Positions 1-4,978 of a stretch of DNA of 5,017 nt are shown in pieces. Origin of the DNA: Chitinispirillales bacterium (GTDB lineage Bacteria > Fibrobacterota > Chitinivibrionia > Chitinivibrionales > Chitinispirillaceae); contig JAIRUL010000160.1 of NCBI GenBank assembly GCA_031254445.1, positions 1 to 5,017 on the forward strand, in the 5' to 3' direction. A program made the position numbers and the translations under genes. The notes beneath the pieces were generated by a model that worked only from the letters and a program-made list of their open reading frames with translations, ran no database searches and had not been told where the DNA came from. The first letter of the stretch is position 1. Every line of letters begins with the position of its first letter.

Positions 1-28
1 GCGCGTTCAGGAGCAGGAAGAGATACTT

Positions 29-748
29 TTGAGTTTGCGCAAGAAGCTGGGGTACGGCGTGATAGCGGCCGACCAGCGCCTCTACTCCACGCGCAACATG
101 AGCGTGGGGCAGAAGGTGACGCTTGTCGTGCCGGGGCCTGGGGGCGGGCAGAAGCCGCACTCTATCGGGGCGATGGTGTCGCACGTGGGGGAGTTTTGGT
201 TCACGGCGCGCATAGTCGAGGATTTCGGCGGGCTTGTCAGCGTGGGGGGGTGGGAGATCAGGCTGGCGTTTTTGCGGGAGGGGGACGCGGCCTACAGCGT
301 GTCGGCGCGGGTCCGGGACGCGGAGGCGGCGGGGCTGATAAACTTTTTCCACACCATGAAGCTTTTGCGCAACCAGCATAGGCAGTACATGCGGCTCGAC
401 ATAAACATGCCGATCAAGTACAAGGTGATAGAGAGGATAGACTCGGAGGAGCGGGCGTTTACGGATGAGTTCGCCGCGCACACGATAGACATAAGCGGCG
501 GCGGCGTTTGCTTCATAGCGGATGTTCCGCTTGCGGCCGGCGACACGATTTTGCTCACGCTGAGCATCCCCGGCGCGACGCTCTCCGGCATAAGGTCGAA
601 GATTCTCAAGGTGCTGCCGGTCGAGGGGAAGGGCGCCGCGACGAGGTACAGGCACTTAGTGCAGTTCGTGCTGATAGAGCAGCAGCAGCGCGATAAGATA
701 GTGAAGTTCATATTCGAGAAGCAGCGGACGCTTTTGCAGATGCGGTAA
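29..748 (+). CDS. PilZ-domain protein with YcgR-like N-terminal domain (c-di-GMP receptor)
   Basis: Likely a cytoplasmic cyclic-di-GMP receptor. Residues about 24-110 (from SVGQKVTLVVPG on) look like the beta-rich N-terminal domain of YcgR-type proteins. Residues about 114-235 form a PilZ domain. Both ligand motifs are intact: the arginine motif RQYMR (118-122, preceded by another Arg at 114) and DISGGG (154-159), which fits D/NxSxxG. In this family these residues bind c-di-GMP and the N-terminal domain passes the signal to motility or secretion machinery. The start is uncertain. TTG at 29 follows a purine-rich AGGAAGAG at 15-22, but the frame is open to the first base of the window, so the gene may begin upstream. 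The next in-frame ATG, at 98, would cut into the N-terminal domain. It is separated from the pilus genes by 93-99 nt containing a possible promoter, so co-transcription is unproven. A role in pilus control is inferred from position only. Confidence 0.85.
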   Translation: MSLRKKLGYGVIAADQRLYSTRNMSVGQKVTLVVPGPGGGQKPHSIGAMVSHVGEFWFTARIVEDFGGLVSVGGWEIRLAFLREGDAAYSVSARVRDAEAAGLINFFHTMKLLRNQHRQYMRLDINMPIKYKVIERIDSEERAFTDEFAAHTIDISGGGVCFIADVPLAAGDTILLTLSIPGATLSGIRSKILKVLPVEGKGAATRYRHLVQFVLIEQQQRDKIVKFIFEKQRTLLQMR

Positions 749-754
749 AAAAAG

Positions 755-783
755 TTGCAAAGCGCCGTTGCGGATATTATATT
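755..783 (+). promoter_or_regulatory. Candidate sigma70-type promoter for the pilus operon
   Basis: TTGCAA (755-760, 4 of 6 matches to TTGACA) and TATATT (778-783, 5 of 6 to TATAAT) are separated by 17 nt. Transcription would start near 790 and leave a leader of roughly 58 nt, containing an 8-T run at 833-840, before the pilin-like gene. The elements overlap the left arm and spacer of the 757-803 inverted repeat. The AT-rich spacer stands out in otherwise GC-rich sequence, but an AT-rich stretch can produce such matches by chance. Confidence 0.4.
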
Positions 784-803
784 ATCTGATGTCGGCGCTT
801 TGC
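757..803. repeat. Perfect 11-bp inverted repeat between the PilZ gene and the pilus operon
   Basis: GCAAAGCGCCG (757-767) is exactly repeated in reverse complement as CGGCGCTTTGC (793-803), with a 25-nt AT-rich spacer. In RNA it could form a hairpin, with an extra wobble pair outside. It is not directly followed by a T-run, so it is a poor intrinsic terminator. The long spacer and its position around a -10-like sequence fit an operator for a dimeric regulator equally well. Function is inferred. Confidence 0.6.
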
Positions 804-847
804 GCGGGAACGCATAGCGCGGGGGTTGGGCATTTTTTTTATTGGAT

Positions 848-1258
848 ATGATGACCGATACGAAATATAATTCCGGCGGCGTCGCGCTTCGTTTGGCGGT
901 TTGCGCCATGTCGCTTTTGGTGCTTGCGGCGGCGATATTCGCGCTCATGCGCACTTTCGAGGCGGGCAAGGCGGACGACGACAGGCGCGCGCTTTCGCAG
1001 TGCGAGTTGGGGCTGCAGGAGGCGTTTACCAAGCTCTCGGAGTCGCGCGGGTGGAGCGAGGGGATAGCGGGCGGGCCGGACGAGCGCGGGGATAGCTTCG
1101 CCGTCGCGTTTAGGCGGGAAAACAGGGGCGGCGCGCCGCTCCTAAAGATAACGTCGACCGGCACGGGCGGATCCGTCGTCAAGGCGAAGGAGTGCACGCT
1201 TAGGCTTGAGGTGTCGGAGGAGGGCGATTCGTCGTGGGTAAACGAAGGCATCAGGTAG
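848..1258 (+). CDS. Small membrane-anchored pilin-like protein (PilX/GspK-type minor pilin candidate)
   Basis: A protein of about 136 aa with one N-terminal hydrophobic helix (about residues 12-34) and a polar C-terminal domain, probably extracytoplasmic. Its start resembles class III signal peptides of minor pilins: a short polar leader, Gly-Gly (10-11), then VALRLAV and the hydrophobic helix. The following RRALSQCELGLQEAFTKL resembles the Ala-x-x-x-Glu-x-x-Leu stretch of PilX/GspK-like proteins, and the later W..GI and SFAVAF segments also fit. Mature position 5 would be Leu, not the Glu of major pilins; GspK-type subunits also lack it. The Arg within the helix is unusual. I chose ATG 848; ATG 851 and TTG 842 are alternatives, and no strong ribosome-binding site is visible upstream of any. 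It ends 13 nt before pilM. It could instead be an unrelated bitopic protein, so I give no gene symbol. Confidence 0.6.
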   Translation: MMTDTKYNSGGVALRLAVCAMSLLVLAAAIFALMRTFEAGKADDDRRALSQCELGLQEAFTKLSESRGWSEGIAGGPDERGDSFAVAFRRENRGGAPLLKITSTGTGGSVVKAKECTLRLEVSEEGDSSWVNEGIR

Positions 1259-1271
1259 GGGGGCGGGGGAT

Positions 1272-2336
1272 ATGAGCCTATTCGGAGGCAGGCGCGGCCA
1301 GAACTCCACCGTCGGGTTGGACATCGGCAACCACACCCTCAAGATTGTCAAGCTGCGCCACCAAAAGGGCAACTACTTTCTCGAGGCGGCGGGCATCAAG
1401 GAGCTGCCCAAGGGGACTATCGAGGACGGCGAGATAAAGAAGCGCGACGCGCTCATAGACTCTATTACCCAGATTGTCAACCAGTGCGACCCCTCCATCC
1501 GCGAGGTCGTCTTCTCGATGGGCGGGCACGGCATCATCTCCGACAAGGTGACGTTCAAGATAGAGGACGACGGCAACGCCGACGAGCTGATACTCTGGGA
1601 GGCGAGCCAGCGCAGCCCTTTCGACGCCGACGACATCACGCTCGATTACAAGATACTGCGCCGTTTCCCGGACACGGGCGAGGCGGAGGTGCTCTTGGTC
1701 GCGGCGAAGAACCACGTCATGCAGAACTACCTAGACCTCATTTACGACGCGGCGCTCGTGCCGGTCATCGTGGACGTGGACGCTTTCGCCATTACGAACA
1801 GCTACGCGCTCGAGTGCGCCGGGCTCTCGGACATGGGGACGGTGGCGCTTCTGAACATCGGGCACAGCGTGACGAGCTTGACGTTCATAAAGGACGGCAT
1901 CTACCACTCGACGCGCGACATCTCGACGGCGGGCGAGTTCTTCAACCGCATTTTGCAGCGCAACCTCGGCATATCGAACGAAGACGCGGTGCTCGCGCTT
2001 AGGGGCAAGACGGCGGGCGTCGACATGAGCCAGGTCAAGCAGAGCGTCGGCTACGCGGCGGAGGAGCTGTCCAGCGGCATCGACCTCGCGTTCTCGTACT
2101 ACAAAAGCTCGGAGAAGACCGACTCCATAGACAAGATGGTGCTATCGGGCGGCGGCGCGTATATGCCGAGCTTGGCGCAGTTTCTAGAGTCGCGCCACCA
2201 GACCAGAGTGCAGGTGTCGAACCCGCTAGCCCACGTCTCGTACAACAAAAACCTCTTCGGCAGCACCGACGTGGAGAGCATAGGCGCGCTCCTCACCGTG
2301 GCCGTGGGCCTCGCGCTCAGGAAGCCGGGGCAATAG
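1272..2336 (+). CDS. pilM: Type IV pilus assembly protein PilM (actin-like ATPase fold)
   Basis: PilM is the cytoplasmic, FtsA/actin-like member of the pilus alignment complex. It binds nucleotide and the cytoplasmic N-terminal peptide of PilN. At 354 aa it matches the usual family size. Visible family signatures are phosphate loop 1, GLDIGNHTLKIVKL (15-28); EASQRSPFDADDITLDY (110-126), the conserved segment that follows the 1C-like subdomain; VDVDAFAITNSY (167-178); phosphate loop 2, LLNIGHSVTSLTFIKDG (193-209); the adenosine-site segment LSGGGAYMPSLAQFLE (291-306); and the conserved C-terminal AVGLALR (344-350). There is no signal peptide or membrane segment. ATG 1272 is preceded by a very G-rich tract (1257-1269) that serves as ribosome-binding site. 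Its TAG stop is immediately followed by the pilN ATG, implying translational coupling. No defects are seen. Confidence 0.97.
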   Translation: MSLFGGRRGQNSTVGLDIGNHTLKIVKLRHQKGNYFLEAAGIKELPKGTIEDGEIKKRDALIDSITQIVNQCDPSIREVVFSMGGHGIISDKVTFKIEDDGNADELILWEASQRSPFDADDITLDYKILRRFPDTGEAEVLLVAAKNHVMQNYLDLIYDAALVPVIVDVDAFAITNSYALECAGLSDMGTVALLNIGHSVTSLTFIKDGIYHSTRDISTAGEFFNRILQRNLGISNEDAVLALRGKTAGVDMSQVKQSVGYAAEELSSGIDLAFSYYKSSEKTDSIDKMVLSGGGAYMPSLAQFLESRHQTRVQVSNPLAHVSYNKNLFGSTDVESIGALLTVAVGLALRKPGQ

Positions 2337-3017
2337 ATGGTGGACAGGATAGAGATAAACCTCCTCCCGGCGGAGTATAGGGTGCGCAAGCGGAGCCTCG
2401 CCCTGCCCCGCTCCATCGTGTACCCGGCCATTATACTCTTCGCGCTCGCCATCGGGATGGCGCTGACCACCATCTACCTGAACGACAAGTCGGCGCAGCT
2501 CACGGAGGAGATAGCGGCCATAGAGAAGGAGATAGCGGCCAACAAGCACATACAGGCGGAGATAAACAAGCTCCGCGAGGAGAAGCAGATAACCGACCAG
2601 AAGATACGGGCGCTCGAGCGCATAAGCGTAGACCGCGAGAAGTGGGTGCGCCTTTTAGAGATACTGAGCGGCTCCCGGCCGGAGCGCACGTGGCTCGTCT
2701 CGGTGAAAGAGGAGGGCGCGAAGTTAGTCTTGGAGGCGCGGACGTACGCGTTCGCCGATGTGGCTATTTACATGAACAACCTCAAGGAGGCGGAGTACAT
2801 AAGGGACGTGGGGTTGGTAAGCGTTGAGCAGATACAGGGCCCGCAGGAGATGAAAGTGTACAAGTTCAACGTCCACTGCGCTTTGAACAGCGACATGGGC
2901 CTCGGGCCGGAGCTTGAGCCGGCAGAGCCCAAGGCCGGCGAGGGCGCAGGCGGCAATCAGGGCAAGCGCGGCAAGCGCGGCAAGGCGAAGCCCGACGAGG
3001 CGGGAGGGGGGAAATAA
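2337..3017 (+). CDS. pilN: Type IV pilus assembly protein PilN, with a basic Gly-rich C-terminal tail
   Basis: PilN is a bitopic inner-membrane protein that links cytoplasmic PilM to periplasmic PilO and PilP. The PilM-binding motif INLLP is at residues 7-11, followed by a basic stretch RVRKRS (15-20). A transmembrane helix spans about 27-47, a coiled coil about 49-97, and a periplasmic ferredoxin-like domain about 99-182, with the typical WVRLLEIL (103-110) and TWLVSVKEEG (118-127) segments. The body therefore matches the family. The oddity is a tail of about 40 residues (187-226): acidic/Pro first, then Gly/Lys/Arg-rich (GKRGKRGKAK), encoded partly by tandem 9-mers. ATG 2337 directly abuts the pilM stop, and GGGG at 2327-2330 gives a modest ribosome-binding site. 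The TAA stop overlaps the pilO ATG by one base. Confidence 0.95.
   Translation: MVDRIEINLLPAEYRVRKRSLALPRSIVYPAIILFALAIGMALTTIYLNDKSAQLTEEIAAIEKEIAANKHIQAEINKLREEKQITDQKIRALERISVDREKWVRLLEILSGSRPERTWLVSVKEEGAKLVLEARTYAFADVAIYMNNLKEAEYIRDVGLVSVEQIQGPQEMKVYKFNVHCALNSDMGLGPELEPAEPKAGEGAGGNQGKRGKRGKAKPDEAGGGK
2961..2987 (+). repeat. Tandem 9-mer microrepeat within the pilN 3' end
   Basis: GGCAAGCGC occurs twice back to back (2961-2969, 2970-2978), followed by a diverged copy GGCAAGGCG (2979-2987). It is in frame and encodes GKR GKR GKA. A unit of nine bases keeps the frame, so copy number could vary without disrupting pilN. Confidence 0.7.
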
Positions 3018-3661
3018 TGGCGACGGCGGCAAAGGGAGCGAAGCCGGCAAAGGCGAAGTTCAAGATAGACATTAAGGATCCGGGCGTCAGGAACGTCCTG
3101 ATAGCCGTCGCGGTCATCGGCCTTGTCAGCTATTTGTGGGTAGACGGCTACCTCACCCCCAAGATCGAGGAGATAAAGACGCTCGCCGCGAAGAAAGAAA
3201 AGGTGGAGGCGGAGCTGCTCAAGATAAACGCGCTCAAGCCCCAGCTTGAGAAGCTGCGCGTGGAGATAGCCATACTTAGCGCCAAGCTAGACTCGCTCAA
3301 AAGCATCTTCCCAGACCAGAAGGAGGTGCCGCGCCTGATTCGCGAGATGAACGCCGTCAACAAGCGCAGCAACATAATTACGACGCGCTTCACGCCCATG
3401 CCGGACGTGGTGAAGGAGTACTACGTAGAGAATAAGTACAACGTTGCGGTGTCGGGCAACTATCACAATTTGGGGCAGCTGTTTAGCTATTTGGCGAACT
3501 TCCAGCTCATAGTGAACTTGGCCAACGTGTCGATAAACGCGAACCCGGGCTATTCGGGCTTCGCGCCGGGCGGCGACGGCAAGGGCGGGGGCTACTACGA
3601 CGAGAGGCCGCCGTCGGTGTTCGCGACTTTCGAGCTGACCACGTTTTCGTCGAGGCGCTGA
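3017..3661 (+). CDS. pilO: Type IV pilus assembly protein PilO
   Basis: PilO is the bitopic partner of PilN in the inner-membrane alignment complex, and the pair scaffolds PilP. The layout is typical at 214 aa: a basic Ala/Lys-rich cytoplasmic N-terminus (1-22), a transmembrane helix (about 24-42), a long coiled coil (about 48-97, KIEEIKTLAAKKEKVEAELL and on), then the periplasmic domain. Family signatures include FPDQKEVPRLIREMNAV (98-114), NVAVSGNYHNLGQLFSYLANF (151-171 region, matching the YxxxGxYHxLgxF pattern) and the final FATFELTTF (202-210). A Gly-rich loop, PGGDGKGGG (184-192), interrupts the last strands and looks like a local insertion. The ATG overlaps the pilN TAA by one base, with a strong G-rich ribosome-binding site GGGAGGGGGG (3002-3011) inside the end of pilN. 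The stop TGA overlaps the first possible start of the next gene. Confidence 0.94.
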   Translation: MATAAKGAKPAKAKFKIDIKDPGVRNVLIAVAVIGLVSYLWVDGYLTPKIEEIKTLAAKKEKVEAELLKINALKPQLEKLRVEIAILSAKLDSLKSIFPDQKEVPRLIREMNAVNKRSNIITTRFTPMPDVVKEYYVENKYNVAVSGNYHNLGQLFSYLANFQLIVNLANVSINANPGYSGFAPGGDGKGGGYYDERPPSVFATFELTTFSSRR

Positions 3662-4788
3662 TGCACAGGGGAACAATGCGTAAATTCGTCTTTATAACTG
3701 CCGCCGCCCTCTGCGCGGCGTGGCTCGCGTACGCGCAGGACGCCGGCTCCAAAGCCGCGCCCGCGCAGCAGGCCGTGCCCGTCCCGCAAGCGGTGCCGGT
3801 TCCGCAGCCCGCGCCCCCCGCGCAGCCCGCGCCTGCGGCCAAAACCGCCGCCCCCGCCGCGCAGGAGAGGTCCGTCGTCAAGGATATCGAGATAAAATCC
3901 GGCCCGCGCGGGATGATTTTGGTCATAAACGGCACCGGCCCCTTGGTCATAGGCGGCAACCCCGCCGACTTAGCGAAGGCCTCGGCGAAGTACCAGAACG
4001 CGACCGTGCTGATTGCCAACGCCGGCTCCGCCATTGGCGCCGCCACCCTGACCCCGCCCGCCGAGCTGCCGGTAAAAGAGCTGGTTTTGAGCAATACCGC
4101 CTCGGGCGTCTCCATAGGCATAAAGATGCGCGGCGTCGTAAACGGCCCTATGGACGTCAGGGCCAGCGACAACCAAGTGAGGGTGCTGCTAACGAGGTCC
4201 CCAATGCCGGAGATTGCGTGGTCGTCCTCCAAAGGCGTAACCGCCGCCGAGCCGCCCAAACCCGCCGTAGCCGCCGCCGACATGAAGAAGGCCGAGCCGC
4301 AGCCCGCCGCGAAGCCGCCCGCAGCCCCCGCGCCCGCGCCTGCGGCTCCCGCTTCGCAGCCCGCGAAGGCCGCCCCGCCGCAGAAAAAACCGGCCGGCCC
4401 CCAAATAGCGCCCAAAACCGAGACCCCGGCCCTGCTGCCCGAGCCCAACATAAAGCCCGACAGCCAGGTCACCAAAAAGAGCCCCGAGGGCGAGCTGGTG
4501 CGCTACAAGGTCTTCGGCCGCGACCCGTTCGTCCCGTTAGTAAAAGACACGACCAACGCCTCCGGCCTCCCAAGGGTAGAAAACCTAAGGCTCGTAGGCG
4601 TCCTAGAAGACACCCGCGAGCGAATAGCCTTAGTGGAAGATTTCAAAAACGGCAGCAAAGCTTTCGCCCTGCGGACAAACGACCCGGTAGAGTACGGCAA
4701 AGTGCTGCGCGTGCATAGAGACAAAGTAGTATTTTTGATAAGAGATTTCGACGTGTCGAGGTCGTACACATTAGAGCTGTCGAAGTAA
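3661..4788 (+). CDS. pilP: PilP-like pilus assembly protein fused to an N-terminal AMIN-like domain
   Basis: A predicted periplasmic, signal-peptide-bearing protein of 375 aa, about twice the usual PilP length. Numbered from ATG 3661: signal peptide about 6-25 (KFVFITAAALCAAWLAYA, probable cleavage after AYA); Pro/Ala/Gln-rich linker 27-68; a beta-rich AMIN-like domain about 72-178 (VVKDIEIKSGPRGMILVING ... VKELVLSNTASGVSIGIKMRG ... VRVLLTRS); a second Pro/Ala/Lys linker about 195-265; and a PilP domain about 278-375 with the hallmark YKVFGRDPFVPL (282-293), LRLVGVLED (309-317), ERIALVED (320-327) and YGKVLRVHRDKVVFLI (345-360). PilP joins PilN/PilO to the PilQ secretin. AMIN domains bind the cell wall and usually sit on PilQ or AmiC. 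No lipobox cysteine follows the signal, unlike classic lipoprotein PilP. ATG 3661 overlaps the pilO stop (TGATG) and has GAGG 5 nt upstream; ATG 3676 also fits, giving a standard signal peptide start (MRKFVF). The PilP part is secure and the AMIN call is by pattern. Confidence 0.88.
   Translation: MHRGTMRKFVFITAAALCAAWLAYAQDAGSKAAPAQQAVPVPQAVPVPQPAPPAQPAPAAKTAAPAAQERSVVKDIEIKSGPRGMILVINGTGPLVIGGNPADLAKASAKYQNATVLIANAGSAIGAATLTPPAELPVKELVLSNTASGVSIGIKMRGVVNGPMDVRASDNQVRVLLTRSPMPEIAWSSSKGVTAAEPPKPAVAAADMKKAEPQPAAKPPAAPAPAPAAPASQPAKAAPPQKKPAGPQIAPKTETPALLPEPNIKPDSQVTKKSPEGELVRYKVFGRDPFVPLVKDTTNASGLPRVENLRLVGVLEDTRERIALVEDFKNGSKAFALRTNDPVEYGKVLRVHRDKVVFLIRDFDVSRSYTLELSK
3667..3672 (+). promoter_or_regulatory. 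Alternative ribosome-binding site for pilP at ATG 3676
   Basis: AGGGGA lies 3 nt before the in-frame ATG 3676, which would give MRKFVFITAAALC, a cleaner signal-peptide N-terminus than MHRGTMRKF. The spacing is short for a Shine-Dalgarno site, while GAGG (3652-3655) is well spaced for ATG 3661. Both starts are viable and give the same mature protein. Confidence 0.35.
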
Positions 4789-4791
4789 GGT

Positions 4792-4821
4792 TTTGACTTT
4801 GACTTTGACTTTGACTTTGGC
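4792..4821 (+). repeat. Tandem hexamer array (TTTGAC)4 plus TTTGGC
   Basis: Four perfect TTTGAC units (4792-4815) and one variant TTTGGC (4816-4821) begin three bases after the pilP stop codon. The reverse complement GTCAAA recurs at the far side of the region (4961-4978). The array is AT-rich compared with the GC-rich genes. Confidence 0.9.
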
Positions 4822-4866
4822 TTTAAAGGTTTTGATTTTGGCTTTGACTTTAAAGGTTTTGATTTT
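4810..4866 (+). repeat. Overlapping direct repeats of 30 bp at 27-bp spacing
   Basis: Copy one (4810-4839) and copy two (4837-4866) match at 28 of 30 positions. The exact 19-bp core is CTTTAAAGGTTTTGATTTT (4821-4839 and 4848-4866). A partial third match, AAGGTTTTGA, begins at 4787 inside the pilP stop codon, so the repeat family reaches into the gene end. Confidence 0.8.
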
Positions 4867-4908
4867 TATCTTAGAAGTTTTTAAAGTCAAAATCTTTTAA
4901 ATCTTTTT
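4843..4908 (+). terminator. AT-rich stem-loop with downstream T-runs; possible operon terminator
   Basis: TTTGACTTTAAA (4843-4854) and TTTAAAGTCAAA (4880-4891) are perfect 12-bp inverted repeats. In RNA, six further pairs including G-U wobbles (4855-4860 with 4874-4879) could lengthen the stem. T-runs follow at 4895-4898 and 4904-4908. Position 55 nt after the last stop suits a terminator, but the stem is AT-rich and the T-run is not immediately adjacent, so strength is doubtful. It may simply be part of the repeat block. Confidence 0.4.
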
Positions 4909-4913
4909 CAGAC

Positions 4914-4928
4914 GAAGCCTACGGCTTC
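4914..4928. repeat. Short palindrome GAAGCC-TAC-GGCTTC
   Basis: A perfect 6-bp stem with a 3-nt loop, five bases before a larger GC-rich hairpin. The tandem pair resembles repetitive extragenic palindromes in form, but family membership cannot be judged from one copy. Confidence 0.6.
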
Positions 4929-4933
4929 ATAAC

Positions 4934-4957
4934 GTGTGGCGGCTAAAGCCGCCACAC
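4934..4957. repeat. Perfect 10-bp GC-rich hairpin with TAAA loop
   Basis: GTGTGGCGGC (4934-4943) pairs exactly with GCCGCCACAC (4948-4957) around the loop TAAA. It is very stable but has no T-run on either strand, so it is not a classical intrinsic terminator. It could block exonucleases or act as an extragenic palindrome. Its right arm abuts the GTCAAA array. Confidence 0.75.
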
Positions 4958-4978
4958 AAAGTCAACGTCAAAGTCAAA

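Larger units (their letters stand above)
4792..4978. mobile_element. Possible MITE-like element: 187 bp bounded by imperfect 22-bp inverted ends
   Basis: The left end 4792-4813 and the reverse complement of the right end 4957-4978 agree at 21 of 22 positions. The interior holds direct repeats and three nested stem-loops and no open reading frame of note. There is no clear target-site duplication: only GG flanks both sides, with one extra T on the left. Because the ends are built from a hexamer repeat, the match could come from simple-repeat expansion in opposite orientations rather than transposition. Confidence 0.35.

Noticed and set aside
825..845. Sigma54-type promoter or intrinsic terminator at the 8-T run before the pilin-like gene
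   Set aside because: The GG and GC dinucleotides do not have the -24/-12 spacing, and no GC-rich stem directly precedes the T-run.
292..1251. Long minus-strand open frame (319 codons) across the PilZ gene, the gap and the pilin-like gene
   Set aside because: It is antisense to two recognisable proteins, spans an apparent promoter region, and its translation is Ser/Pro-rich low-complexity with no domain, as expected from the complement of GC-rich codons.
3507..4475. Minus-strand open frame of 322 codons opposite pilO/pilP
   Set aside because: Its Gly/Ala/Cys-rich translation is the complement of the Pro/Ala linkers of PilP; no family features.
3720..4718. Second + strand frame of 332 codons inside pilP
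   Set aside because: Arg/Ala-rich shadow of a high-GC gene; the pilP frame carries the signal peptide and the GRDPF-type PilP domain.
4934..4957. Classical Rho-independent terminator from the 10-bp hairpin
   Set aside because: The stem is excellent but it is followed by AAAG on the + strand and has no T-run on the minus strand.
4792..4978. CRISPR array
   Set aside because: Repeats are short AT-rich hexamers and overlapping 30-mers without unique spacers, and no cas genes are seen.
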